Assembly (NCBI GenBank): GCA_047620505.1
Contig: JBLHKS010000014.1
Span: forward strand, 1 to 64,000
Source: JBLHKS01 sp047620505
Lineage (GTDB): Bacteria; Verrucomicrobiota; Verrucomicrobiia; Verrucomicrobiales; DEV007
Reading direction: 5' to 3'
DNA length: 64,000 nucleotides
In this document: one piece after another, positions 9,228 through 17,730 of the stretch
Position numbering within the stretch: the stretch's first letter is position 1
Layout: every line of letters starts with the position of its first letter
Translations under genes and position numbers: made by a program
Notes under the pieces: model-generated
Seen by the model: only the letters and a program-made list of their open reading frames with translations
Told to the model about the DNA's origin: nothing
Databases searched by the model: none

Positions 9228-9854
9228 CTACTCGTTGATCCACTCCAGCTTTTCCTGAATCGGCTTACGCTTGCCGACAGGCCAATTGTTCTCGTCTTTC
9301 GGCCAGCCGAGATAAAATAAGCCCATGCAACGGTCTTTCGCGCCGAGCTTCAAAAATTCGCGCATCGCGTCGCTGTAAACCGGGGCAGGGGAGGACCAAT
9401 AGCCAGCCATCCCGACCGCTGAAGTCGTGAGATGCATATTTTGCACTGCGCAGGCGACGGCTTCGATCTCCTCGATCTCGGGGATCTTTTCGATCTCCTG
9501 CCGCTTCATGCAGATGCAGATCACGACCGGCGCTTGAAGGATTTTTTCGCGAAATCCATCATGCTTGTCAGGCCGAAATTTGTCCTCCGGCGTCTCCTCT
9601 TTGTAGATCTGCTGAAGCGCGCCAGCCAGTTTTTCGCGCCCGTTGCCTTCGAAGATTTTGAACCGCCAAGGCTCGGTCATTCCGTGAGTTGGAGCCCAAT
9701 TCGCGTTTTCCAGAATGTTGCCAAGCACAGCCGGATCAACGGTGCGGTCGCTCATCTGATCCGGTTTGATACTGCGTCGGCGCCGGATCAACCCGTTAGC
9801 AGCTGCTAGACGCAGATGGAGCGAATCGAGGGAAAGCTGAGAAGTCGTTGCCAT
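9228..9854 (-). CDS. Nitroreductase-family flavoprotein
   Basis: FMN-dependent oxidoreductase of the nitroreductase fold. The start is taken at the ATG at 9854 ('MATTSQLSLD'), giving 208 residues. A longer open frame upstream reads into the peroxiredoxin promoter region and looks non-coding. Family features are 'RRRRSIKPDQMS' (FMN phosphate contact), 'ILENANWAPTHGMTEPWRF', 'AVACAVQNMHL' and 'GLFYLGWPK'. It is divergent from the peroxiredoxin. Its natural substrate is unknown; detoxification or redox cycling is the usual inference. The iterated palindrome at 9798-9807 encodes Ala-Ala-Ala. Confidence 0.88.
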   Translation of the reverse strand: MATTSQLSLDSLHLRLAAANGLIRRRRSIKPDQMSDRTVDPAVLGNILENANWAPTHGMTEPWRFKIFEGNGREKLAGALQQIYKEETPEDKFRPDKHDGFREKILQAPVVICICMKRQEIEKIPEIEEIEAVACAVQNMHLTTSAVGMAGYWSSPAPVYSDAMREFLKLGAKDRCMGLFYLGWPKDENNWPVGKRKPIQEKLEWINE

Positions 9855-9912
9855 TGCCGAATCTTTGGTCCGAGAGGCTCTCGCGGTCAACCGAATCCCC
9901 TCGCGCTCGCGC

Positions 9913-9940
9913 TTGCGTTGGCGAAAGCCGAAACTATAAT
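9913..9940 (+). promoter_or_regulatory. Sigma70-type promoter for the peroxiredoxin gene
   Basis: TTGCGT at 9913-9918 and a perfect TATAAT at 9935-9940 are separated by 16 bases. They would start transcription near 9947, about 40 bases ahead of the peroxiredoxin ATG at 9985. The consensus minus-10 box stands out in GC-rich sequence. Confidence 0.6.
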
Positions 9941-9984
9941 CGCCGCGTCTCTCTAAAACACTAACCAAACTACCATACACTATC

Positions 9985-10479
9985 ATGGCACTACCCGTTG
10001 GCGCAGAAGCGCCTGATTTCACTCTCACGACCCTCGGTGCGGAAGGCCCCGAGCTCTGGAATCTCAAAGCTCACGAAGGCGAAAAGGCGATCGTCCTCCT
10101 TTTTGTCCCGATGGCGTTCACCGGCGTTTGCACGAAGGAATTCTGCGAGATCACGCAGACGATGAACGAGTTCACGGACCTCAATGCAGAAGTCGTCGGC
10201 ATCTCGGGCGACAACCCGTTTGCGCAGGCCGCTTGGGCAGAAAAGGAAGGCATCAAGATGACTCTTCTCAGCGATTACGAGCACACCGTCGCCAAAGACT
10301 ACGGAGTCGCTTACGACGCGTTCCTCCCGGAAAAAAATCTCACGATGGGCGGCGTGCCGAAGCGTTCCGCGTTCGTGATCGATAAAGCCGGCGCGATCGT
10401 GTATTCCGAAAGCCACGACAGTCCTGGCGAGCTTCCGGATTTCGCAGCGATCAAGGCAAAGCTCGGCGAGCTTGGCTGA
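9985..10479 (+). CDS. Peroxiredoxin (AhpE/redoxin type)
   Basis: 164-residue cytoplasmic thiol peroxidase that reduces hydrogen peroxide and organic hydroperoxides. The peroxidatic motif is 'PMAFTGVCTKEFC' (about residues 38-50): Pro, Thr and catalytic Cys in the PxxxTxxC arrangement, with a second Cys five residues on. The conserved Arg is in 'KRSAFVIDKAG'. Its own promoter lies upstream and a strong terminator directly downstream, so it is a single-gene unit. The alternative name bacterioferritin comigratory-like is possible, but the length and motif fit the AhpE-like group. Confidence 0.92.
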   Translation: MALPVGAEAPDFTLTTLGAEGPELWNLKAHEGEKAIVLLFVPMAFTGVCTKEFCEITQTMNEFTDLNAEVVGISGDNPFAQAAWAEKEGIKMTLLSDYEHTVAKDYGVAYDAFLPEKNLTMGGVPKRSAFVIDKAGAIVYSESHDSPGELPDFAAIKAKLGELG

Positions 10480-10505
10480 ACGATCGACTCCGACTAAAAA
10501 TTCGA

Positions 10506-10540
10506 AAGGCCGAGTGGGAAACCGCTCGGCCTTCTTTTTT
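10506..10540 (+). terminator. Rho-independent terminator after the peroxiredoxin
   Basis: Perfect nine-base arms AAGGCCGAG (10506-10514) and CTCGGCCTT (10525-10533), with a 10-base loop whose ends can pair further. They are followed by C and a run of six T (10535-10540). It lies 27 bases after the peroxiredoxin stop. Confidence 0.93.
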
Positions 10541-10554
10541 CTGATTCGGATCTC

Positions 10555-10959
10555 TCAGGAATTCGCGGGAAAAATATCGATCGCTTTGAATCGATCGGGA
10601 GCCGGAATGTCTCCGATGTAGCGGATGCGAACCAGTCGATTCAGGCACGCTTTAAGGGCCGCGGAATCGCTATGAAGATTGGCATTTGCCGTCAGAGTCG
10701 AGTACCGCGGAACGAAAAAGCGGTGAATCTGGTTCGCGCGATCACGGACGATGATCTGGAGAGTTTCGGTGTTAACTTGGACGATCTTACCGACCAAGTC
10801 GGACATCGGGGGCAATCCCTTGGCGACACGGAGGTTTTTCGGGGGCACAATCGTTCCTTGGCCGGGTCCGTACACGGATGGGTATTCCTGGGCAAAGGAA
10901 CTGGAAACGAGGGCAAAAAACGCGGCTCCAATCGCGAATCTGGTGAGTGGGCGAACCAT
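10555..10959 (-). CDS. Secreted hypothetical protein
   Basis: About 134 residues from the ATG at 10959 ('MVRPLTRFAIG'); an ATG five codons upstream is also possible. A clear signal peptide ends near 'SSFAQEYP', so the product is exported. The rest is a small, mostly beta-looking domain with 'LVGKIVQVNTETLQIIVRD', reminiscent of a small barrel, but I do not recognise a family. It converges with the peroxiredoxin across the shared terminator. Confidence 0.65.
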   Translation of the reverse strand: MVRPLTRFAIGAAFFALVSSSFAQEYPSVYGPGQGTIVPPKNLRVAKGLPPMSDLVGKIVQVNTETLQIIVRDRANQIHRFFVPRYSTLTANANLHSDSAALKACLNRLVRIRYIGDIPAPDRFKAIDIFPANS

Positions 10960-11150
10960 GATTATAAAAATCATAGGTTTGAAACGCCAAAATGCACGCG
11001 AATTGCAATAATTTTTGGAATTATTTTATAGGAAAAGGATTTCCGGGATTTCCGCGGTTTCCAGCTGAACCAGAACGAGTTGCGGTGGCGGATTTCGGTC
11101 TGGCTCGAAACCAAATTGGCGTTTATCATCGACGAAACATCCGGACAACC

Positions 11151-12359
11151 ATGACTTACCTTAAAACCCTGACTCTCACCTTCTTACTGATTCCTGCAGT
11201 TGGCGGCTTCGCCCAGGAAGCGCCGAAAGACGCCGAATTGAACGAGGCGACCTACGAAGTCTGGCGAGACCACGTTCTCCCGCGAGGCTGGGAACTCAAT
11301 TACCAGAAAATCGGCTGGCGGACGAGCTTCTGGGAGGCGGTCATCGAGGCGAACGAAAAGGACAAGCCCATCCTCATGTGGGCGATGAACGGGCATCCGC
11401 TCTGCAACGTCTGAGGCAACGGCGTTAAAGACCGACAGTCTGTCTGGTCCGACAAAAAGGTGCGGGAACTTTCCCAGCAATTCATCCCCGTCGCCGACGC
11501 AATCGACCGGATGCAGAAGAGCAGCTGCTCCGACGCCGATGCCCTGATTTTCCAGAAATTCAGCCGACAGCGGACTTACGAAGGCGGAAATCGTGGCGGT
11601 GCCCAGGGCCATTACATGGTCACGCCGAGTGGGGAACTTCTGGCTTCAAGCTCGATGGGCAACGGGGAGATTTTTGCCCAGCTCATGGCAGAGGCTCTGG
11701 AAAAATGGGAGAAGATGCCGCGCGAAAAACGGTTGCTGCCCGAGACGCCGGATCCGAAAGCAGCCAAGGCTTGGCAGAAAACCGAGCACTTGTATCCCGA
11801 AGACGGCCTCGCCCTGCGCTCGATCAGCCGGGATCTCAAGAAAGCGCGCTGGCCGGATTGGAATCTGGATTACGCTTGGTTCCGCAAGGAAGAGGCGCGG
11901 GCTTTTTTGCCAGCCGAGATCAAAGCGGGTGCCGAGCACGAGGTTCCGGCTGAACTCATCGGCCGCCTCGTTCGCTTTCACCTCCTCGATAACGTCTATG
12001 GTTTGAACTACACCTTTTTCCCGAAGGAAGCGGTCAAGAAGGCGGAGTTGAAGGTTGTTGTGGAGAAAATCGAAGGCACCCGCGTTTCGCTGGTTCTCGC
12101 AGGTGAAACCGTGGCCGACACGGACGTCCCGGAAGTCATCGGCTTCGCTCCGAAATTGATGGGCAAGGCGACCTGGGACACGAAGAAAGAGGAATTCACC
12201 GCCTTCGAACTCGTCGCGGTCGGCCTGCGCCACGGCCTCGGCAACTGCAACCTGCGCACCGACCCGACGCCTGCTGCGATGGGCATCGTGTTCACCCTCG
12301 CCAAAGACACCCCGGCCGAGCGCCTGCCGCCCGCGTTTGTTTCGCGATACGAGTGGTAG
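11151..12359 (+). CDS. Thioredoxin-like protein with in-frame TGA: candidate selenoprotein
   Basis: An open frame from the ATG at 11151 is interrupted once, by TGA at 11412-11414, and then continues in the same frame to 12359 (402 codons). Signal peptide is residues 1-22, ending near 'GGFAQ'. The TGA follows a beta-strand-like 'KPILMWAMNGHPL' and forms Cys-Asn-Val-TGA, the position of the CxxC redox motif in thioredoxin folds. Read as selenocysteine it gives CxxU. The frame beyond is strongly coding ('GNGVKDRQSVWSDKKV' and about 310 more residues). A hairpin starts 15 bases after the TGA. Likely role: exported thiol or selenol redox protein. The alternative is a nonsense mutation of a Cys codon, making a pseudogene. 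The iterated palindrome at 11520-11529 encodes Ser-Ser-Cys. Confidence 0.6.
11430..11449 (+). promoter_or_regulatory. Candidate bacterial SECIS hairpin
   Basis: GACC (11430-11433) pairs with GGTC (11446-11449), and GACA (11434-11437) with TGTC (11441-11444). T11445 is bulged and the loop is GTC, or AGTCT if the last A-T pair opens. The loop begins 23 bases after the TGA. Bacterial SECIS elements are hairpins directly downstream of UGA with a G in a small apical loop; the E. coli fdhF element also has a bulged U, though on the other arm. The fit is suggestive, not proof. Confidence 0.45.
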
Positions 12360-12468
12360 CGAAACTCGATTTAAAAATGGAGGGCATCGCTCCGTCGATG
12401 CCGCGTTGGTCCTGCAACGTCGAAAGTCAGATCGACCGTGGAAGTGACGGAGCACTTCCCTCCTTTCA

Positions 12469-14016
12469 TTACCGCGAGGCATCCAGGATCGCCTGCAACT
12501 CTTTCCGCGCCGCCTCCACGGTCGGCCGTACGCCGGGTGCATCGAGGTCGACGCCCTGAACTCGGCGAATCGCCGCTTGATGCTCTGGATCGTCGGCCGT
12601 CAAACTGTCGCGAAGCCGGACGAAGACCCAGACATTGCCCTTGAAGGTCCCGGGAGGCTGACCGGTTTTGGTTTCGAGAACCGAGAGGACGAGCTTCTCC
12701 TTCTCGCCCACCGTGAAGGGCCATTTGAGGACTTCGACGAGGTCCTCGGGCTGGAGGGCTTCGCAGAGATCGAGGATGCGCTGGCGGTCTTCCGTCATCT
12801 CTTCGCCTTCTTGGGGAGGATCGGAGAATTTGAAGTCGAGGACGAGATTGGAAAGGGCAAAGAGCTGCGTCTGCCGGGCGTCGGGGATGAGGGATATGAA
12901 GGTCGCCAGCGGCGTCCCTGAACGTAACAACGGATCGGAGTCCTGATTCGTTGAGTCGCTGAAGGATAGATCGAGAAGAAAGATACCGATCCGCGCAGCG
13001 ACTCTGGAGCGCACCCGGACATCCCGGATTCGTTCGGCGAGGCTGTCAAGCGCCGAACTGAGGCGATACAGACGACGATAGTCCACACTCTCCGGAGTCT
13101 GCTCGAAGGCATCGGCCAGCTTCTGCACGGCTCCGTCGAGGAGTGGCCTCACCTGATCGGAATCGAGCCGTTCGGCGAGGCTGCCGAGCGCCAAACTGAG
13201 GCTTTCCAGACGACTGTCCTCGATGTTCGGAGTCCGCTTGAGGGCATCGGCCAGCTTCTGCGCGTGCGGCCCTGCTTGATCGGAATTGAGCCGTTCGGCG
13301 AGGCTGCCGAGCGCCGAACTAAGGTTCTCCAGACGGTAGCTCTCGCTATCTGGAGTCTTCTCGAGGGCATCGGTCAGCTTCTGCACGAGCGGTCCCGCCT
13401 GATCGGAATCGAGCCGTTCGGCGAGGCTGCCGAGCGCCGAACTGAGGTGAGTCAGACGACTGCCCTCGCTGTTCGAAGTCTGTTCGAGAGCATCGGCCAG
13501 CTTCTGCGCGTGCGGCCCCGCCTGACCGGAATCGAGCCGTTCGGCGAGGCTCCCGAGCGCCGAACTGAGGCTCTCCAGACGAAAGCGTTCGATCTCCGAA
13601 TGTACCAGAGCATCGGCTAGCTTCTTCGCGGCTCTTGCGAGCAGCGGCCCAGACTGTCGGGAATCGAGCCGTTCGGCGAGGCTGGCGAGCGCCGAACTGA
13701 GGCTTTCCAGACGACTGTCCTCGCTGTTCGGAGTCTGCTCGAGGGCATCGGCCAGCTTCTGCGCGTTCGGCCACGCCTGATCGGAATCGAGCCGTTCGGC
13801 GAGGCTGCCGAGCGCCAAACTGAGGCTATACAGACGACTGCCCTCGCTGTTCGGAGTCTGCTCGAGGGCATCGGCCAGCTTCTGCGCGAGTTGTCCCGCC
13901 TGATCGGAATTGAGGATTTCGGCGAGGCTGCCGAGCGCCAAACTGAGGCTATACAAAGAGTTCGCGCTTTCCGGAGTCTGTTCGAGAGCATCGGCCAGCA
14001 GCTGCTCGAATGCCAA
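12469..14016 (-). CDS. Helical repeat protein (eight ~41-residue repeats), probable C-terminal half of a TIR protein
   Basis: 515 residues from a TTG at 14016. Residues 1-340 are eight tandem copies of a unit of about 41 residues, consensus 'LADALEQTPNSEDSRLESLS' then 'SALGSLAERLDSDQAGPHAQ'. They form amphipathic helices, likely a superhelical binding scaffold. The DNA repeats too, with a period of about 123 bases between roughly 13.0 and 14.0 kb. A unique C-terminal domain of about 170 residues follows. The start lies inside the end of the TIR gene in another frame, and the TIR gene's own last 20 residues look like this repeat read out of frame. The two are probably one TIR-membrane-repeat protein split by a frameshift, or two coupled genes. 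Confidence 0.75.
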   Translation of the reverse strand: MAFEQLLADALEQTPESANSLYSLSLALGSLAEILNSDQAGQLAQKLADALEQTPNSEGSRLYSLSLALGSLAERLDSDQAWPNAQKLADALEQTPNSEDSRLESLSSALASLAERLDSRQSGPLLARAAKKLADALVHSEIERFRLESLSSALGSLAERLDSGQAGPHAQKLADALEQTSNSEGSRLTHLSSALGSLAERLDSDQAGPLVQKLTDALEKTPDSESYRLENLSSALGSLAERLNSDQAGPHAQKLADALKRTPNIEDSRLESLSLALGSLAERLDSDQVRPLLDGAVQKLADAFEQTPESVDYRRLYRLSSALDSLAERIRDVRVRSRVAARIGIFLLDLSFSDSTNQDSDPLLRSGTPLATFISLIPDARQTQLFALSNLVLDFKFSDPPQEGEEMTEDRQRILDLCEALQPEDLVEVLKWPFTVGEKEKLVLSVLETKTGQPPGTFKGNVWVFVRLRDSLTADDPEHQAAIRRVQGVDLDAPGVRPTVEAARKELQAILDASR

Positions 14017-14770
14017 CCGCGTTGTTCCGGCTGGCGTTTTCCAAATCCGACGGACTTTTGAGCCATTCTTGCACGACCCTCGCTACTTCTTCAGTTCCCG
14101 AATCGATCACCATCAAATCCCAGAGAGCCTCTCGCTCGGGAAAAGATGGCACAGGATCAAATTCTTCAGCCTGCCCGATGACCCGGGTGAAGCTTCGAGT
14201 CAGATGCTCGAAGGCCGCGGCCTTCGATTTCTTCGCGTTGGCTCCCGAAATGATCGCAGCCACGGCAAAGACTGCGAGAATACAGATTGCAGTTAGCGTA
14301 ATGATCGTCCGCAGACGCCGGCGCCGCATGATGCCGTGAGCAGCCGCGAGTTTCTCAATAACTTTTTCAGGCGGCCCATTCGGCAGATTCCGAGCCTCAT
14401 CCATCTGATAGAGCGTGGCGTCTGACAGTCGCTTGAGGACGGCGTTCTTTTCCTTTTCTTTTTCGAATGTCTCCCCGAAAAAGATTGGTATGCAGTGTCG
14501 TTTTCGATCAGTGAAGAGTTGAACTTCTCGTTCAACTGGCTCGGACTCAAAAACCGCCTCCCGAGTCGCTACGAGGACAAGGCGGCGGGTGTTTCTCAAG
14601 GCAATCGCGCCCACTTTTTTCCAGTCGTCGCCCATCGCATATTCAGCGCGATCCAGGAATACATCAAAGCCGCGGTCCCGCAGCTGAGCTGCCAGATTAA
14701 CCGCATAGGTTCCTCCGCTCTTCCAATGATATGAAATGAAAAAATCGTAACCCCAGAGCCAGTTTTTCAA
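13949..14770 (-). CDS. TIR-domain protein with transmembrane segment
   Basis: 273 residues. An N-terminal TIR domain (about 1-150) starts with 'YDFFISYHWKSGGTYAVNLA' and contains 'RLVLVATREAVFESEPVERE', where a Glu could serve NAD cleavage as in enzymatic TIR domains. A membrane helix follows at about 163-187, then a short linker ending 'EWLKSPSD'. The reading frame then slides into repeat DNA and stops, 68 bases inside the next gene. TIR proteins fused to repeat scaffolds act in bacterial immunity or signalling; this role is inferred. A run of four A in 'GGAAAAC' near 14037 is a possible frameshift site. Confidence 0.8.
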   Translation of the reverse strand: MKNWLWGYDFFISYHWKSGGTYAVNLAAQLRDRGFDVFLDRAEYAMGDDWKKVGAIALRNTRRLVLVATREAVFESEPVEREVQLFTDRKRHCIPIFFGETFEKEKEKNAVLKRLSDATLYQMDEARNLPNGPPEKVIEKLAAAHGIMRRRRLRTIITLTAICILAVFAVAAIISGANAKKSKAAAFEHLTRSFTRVIGQAEEFDPVPSFPEREALWDLMVIDSGTEEVARVVQEWLKSPSDLENASRNNAVGIRAAAGRCSRTDSGKRELFV

Positions 14771-15125
14771 TCGCTGAGGCCAGCTTCCTACGTTCGAGGT
14801 CGCATTTTCGGTTTCACGTCGGTCTGAATTTGTAGATGCGATCTTCTCAGATACTGAATCTCGATGCGGGCCGTTTCAGGCAAGCTCACCATTTGCACCG
14901 GTCTCTCGCGCAAGAGAAGACGCCGAGGATCTTTTAGGCTGGCCCCGCTTTTTGGAGGAAGCCGCAGCGGCTTTGCGTTTCGCGGATTTCTTCCTGGATC
15001 GCCTTTTCGACATCGTTCCCGTTTTGCTGACTTCAGAGGATAGTGATTATCTGATGATCGAAGCAAGCCGAATATTGTCTCATATCTTCACGAAATCCGA
15101 GGTCGGCCCTGCGGATTCTTCCGCT
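14771..15125. other. 355-base gap without a confident gene
   Basis: Between the TIR gene and the PLP enzyme. On the minus strand 14876-15013 could encode a 45-residue, strongly basic peptide beginning 'MSKRRSRKKSAKRKAAAASS' with 15 Lys/Arg, like the small Lys/Ala-rich proteins that bind nucleic acid. A second overlapping minus-strand frame (14788-15066) ends in more ordinary-looking protein ('SLPETARIEIQYLRRSH'). A frameshifted small gene is possible. No RBS, terminator or repeat is evident. Confidence 0.3.
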
Positions 15126-16310
15126 TCAAAGGACCGCTGCCAAGGCACTTCGAACGTCCGCGATCAAATCCTCGATGTTCTCGATTCCGACTGAAAACCG
15201 CACCAGCGAATCGGTGATCCCGACTTTGAGTCGAGTTTCGCTCGGCACCGACGCGTGGGTCATCGAGGCGGGGTGACAGCAGAGCGATTCGACCCCGCCG
15301 AGGCTTTCGGCCTTCGGGAAAAACCGCAGCCGGTCCAGCAGCTGCTGGGTTTTCTCAAGACTCAAGCCGAGATCCGCCGCGACAATTCCGGAGCCGCCGC
15401 GCATCTGTTTTTTCGCGATCTCGTGTTGCGGATGCGATTCCAGAAACGGGTAACGCACGAACTCGGCGTTCGCTTCATGCTCAAGGAACTCGGCAAAACT
15501 CAGCGCGTTCGAAGAATGCCGCTCCATCCGGATCGCCTCCGTTTTCAAGCCCCGCGAAATCAGCCAGCAATCGAACGGGCTCGGTTGCAGGCCTAACGCT
15601 TTCTGCGCGAAGACCATTTTGTCTCGCCACTCTTCGGAATTCGTGCAGACCGCGCCGCCGAGGCAATCGGAATGGCCATTGGCGTACTTCGTTGTGCTCA
15701 GCAGAGAAATATCCGCGCCAAGTTCGACTGGCCGCTGGAGGTAGCTCGAAGCAAACGTGTTGTCGACGACGAGGCAGCTTCCGGCGGCTTTCGTGGCCTC
15801 AGCGACAGCCGCGATGTCGATGATTTTGAGCAGCGGATTGGTCGGCGATTCGATCCAGACCAAGGCGGGTTTCAGCGCGTCAATCCGGGCGAAATTCGCT
15901 TGATCCGTGAAATCGGCGTATTCGATTTCGACGCCAAATTTCGCGAAGACCTGAGCGAACAATCGAAACGTGCAGCCGTAAATATTCTCCTCAGCTAAGA
16001 CGCGATCGCCTGATTTCAGAGTCGAAACAACGGCCGTGATCGCCGAAACTCCGCTGCCGAAACTCGTGCAGAACTCCGAGCCTTCTAGCTTTGCGAGGGT
16101 CGCGTCCAGCAGCCGGAAATTTGGATTTCCCGAGCGAGTGTAGTCGAACCCGCCCGGGTTTCCGTATTCAAATGTGGACGAAAGGTAGACCGGCGGGATG
16201 ACCGCGCCGGTGTCGTTCACAAAGCCGTGCCCGGCGTGAATCGCCTGTGTTTCGAAGTGCTCGCCTGAATTTTTCACGGCGGATCTTCGCGCAGCAGCTG
16301 CTGGCGTCAA
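15126..16310 (-). CDS. Cystathionine gamma-synthase/lyase-family PLP enzyme
   Basis: 394-residue cytoplasmic PLP enzyme of the Cys/Met metabolism family. Features: 'TQAIHAGHG' at the N-terminus, substrate/PLP contacts 'YTRSGNPNFRLLD', 'SFGSGVSAITAV', Asp in 'CLVVDNTFASSYLQRP', and the PLP lysine in 'LLSTTKYANGHSDCLGG' (about residue 215). Members are cystathionine gamma-synthase, beta-lyase or gamma-lyase, which sequence alone does not separate here. It lies 12 bases behind the metY-like gene on the same strand, so the pair is likely an operon for sulfur assimilation into methionine. Iterated palindromes at 15337 (QQLL) and 16293 (AAA). Confidence 0.88.
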   Translation of the reverse strand: MTPAAAARRSAVKNSGEHFETQAIHAGHGFVNDTGAVIPPVYLSSTFEYGNPGGFDYTRSGNPNFRLLDATLAKLEGSEFCTSFGSGVSAITAVVSTLKSGDRVLAEENIYGCTFRLFAQVFAKFGVEIEYADFTDQANFARIDALKPALVWIESPTNPLLKIIDIAAVAEATKAAGSCLVVDNTFASSYLQRPVELGADISLLSTTKYANGHSDCLGGAVCTNSEEWRDKMVFAQKALGLQPSPFDCWLISRGLKTEAIRMERHSSNALSFAEFLEHEANAEFVRYPFLESHPQHEIAKKQMRGGSGIVAADLGLSLEKTQQLLDRLRFFPKAESLGGVESLCCHPASMTHASVPSETRLKVGITDSLVRFSVGIENIEDLIADVRSALAAVL

Positions 16311-16322
16311 TCGGGACCTCCG

Positions 16323-17612
16323 TCATCCGGCCGCAGCGGCAATCGCCTGGTCGATGTCGGCCAGAATGTCGTCGATATTTTCGATCCCGACGCTAAGCCG
16401 AATCATTCCGGGCGTGATCCCGGCTCCTGCTTGCTGCTCTTCGTTCAGCTGCGAATGCGTCGTTGTCGCCGGATGAATCGCTAACGATTTGGCATCACCG
16501 ACGTTCGCGAGATGCGAGAAAAGTTTCAGACTCTCGATAAATTTCTGCCCAGCCGCTTTTCCGCCAGCGATCTCAAAAACGACCATCGCGCCGCCTTTTC
16601 CATCGAGATACTTTTTGTTCTTTTCGAACTCCGGATCGTCCTCCAGGCCCGGGTAACGAACGGACTCGACGCTCGTGCTCTGCTTGAGATGTCGCGCGAC
16701 AGCACCCGCGTTTTCGCAGTGCCGCTCCATCCGAAGCGGGAGCGTTTCGATGCCCTGGAGCGCAATCCACGAATTATCCGGAGCGAGGCAAGCGCCGAGA
16801 TTCCGAAGAGGAACGGTGCGCATTCTCAGGATGTAAGCCAACGGCGCGAGCATCTCGGGAAGGTCGTGACCCCAGCGCAATCCGTGATACGAATTGTCTG
16901 GCTTGTCGAAGAGCGGGTGCTTTCCGGCTGCCCAATTGAACTTGCCCGAATCGACGACGACTCCGCCGATTCCTGAACCGTGTCCGCCGAGCCATTTGGT
17001 CAGCGAGTGAACGACGATGTCGGCTCCGTGCTCGATCGGCCGGCAAAGATACGGCGTCGAGAAAGTTGCGTCGACAATCAAAGGTAGACCAGCGTTGTGG
17101 GCCACATCGGCGACCGCCTGAATGTCGGTTACCTCGCTTGCTGGGTTCGAAACAGACTCGCAAAAGAGCGCGCGAGTTTTGTCGTCGACCGCATCGGCGA
17201 AAGCCTGCGGATCCTGCGAATCGACGAATTTCACGGTGATCCCAAGCGCCGGAAGAATGTCGTTAAACTGCGTGTAGCTGCCGCCATAGAGATTTCGAGC
17301 GGAGACGATGTTGTCGCCAGCCTGGGCGAGGTTGATGATCGAGTAAAAGACCGCCGAGGTGCCGGAAGCGAGGCCGAGCCCCGCCATTTCATGAGCGCCT
17401 TCGAGCAACGCGACGCGCTTTTCGAGCACATCGGTCGTCGGGTTCATCAGCCGAGAATAGATGTTCCCGAGTTCCTTGAGCGCGAAGAGATTCGCTGCGT
17501 GCTCAGTTGAATTGAAAACGTACGCTGCGGTCCGGTAGACGGGAACGCCGCGTGAGTTTGTGGTCGGGTCAGGCTGTTGGCCGCCGTGAAGGCAAAGAGT
17601 CTCAAGTTTCAT
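16323..17612 (-). CDS. metY: O-acetylhomoserine sulfhydrylase
   Basis: 429 residues, the right length for O-acetylhomoserine aminocarboxypropyltransferase, which uses sulfide to make homocysteine. N-terminus 'METLCLHGGQQPDPTTNSR'-type (here 'KLETLCLHGG'), then 'YSRLMNPTTDVLEKR', 'LASGTSAVFYSI', 'PLIVDATFSTPYLCRP', and the PLP lysine in 'VVHSLTKWLGGHGSGIGG' (about residue 207). The long insert 'FNWAAGKHPLFDKPDNSYHG' separates this subgroup from gamma-synthases. It is first in a two-gene operon with the cystathionine-type enzyme. I looked for a SAM riboswitch in the 118 bases upstream and saw none. Confidence 0.92.
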   Translation of the reverse strand: MKLETLCLHGGQQPDPTTNSRGVPVYRTAAYVFNSTEHAANLFALKELGNIYSRLMNPTTDVLEKRVALLEGAHEMAGLGLASGTSAVFYSIINLAQAGDNIVSARNLYGGSYTQFNDILPALGITVKFVDSQDPQAFADAVDDKTRALFCESVSNPASEVTDIQAVADVAHNAGLPLIVDATFSTPYLCRPIEHGADIVVHSLTKWLGGHGSGIGGVVVDSGKFNWAAGKHPLFDKPDNSYHGLRWGHDLPEMLAPLAYILRMRTVPLRNLGACLAPDNSWIALQGIETLPLRMERHCENAGAVARHLKQSTSVESVRYPGLEDDPEFEKNKKYLDGKGGAMVVFEIAGGKAAGQKFIESLKLFSHLANVGDAKSLAIHPATTTHSQLNEEQQAGAGITPGMIRLSVGIENIDDILADIDQAIAAAAG

Positions 17613-17730
17613 CGAGGCAGGTTTTCGCCTGGGAAAACTTCCGATTCAAGTTCGTTGTTTGGCGAAATGCGAACGCCAGATTTCCATGCGTTTTACGGCC
17701 ATGAAATCGCTCAGACTTCAGGTCGGCAGG

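Noticed and set aside
13000..14000. CRISPR-like array
   Set aside because: The regular 123-base periodicity is a coding repeat with no unique spacers between short direct repeats and no cas genes.
12469..14016. Plus-strand frames over the TIR-repeat region and over the LRR region of the Roco gene
   Set aside because: They mirror the repeat DNA of the minus-strand genes and have biased, low-complexity composition.
17613..17730. SAM or SAH riboswitch upstream of metY
   Set aside because: The 118 bases show no convincing multi-helix core or terminator/anti-terminator pair.
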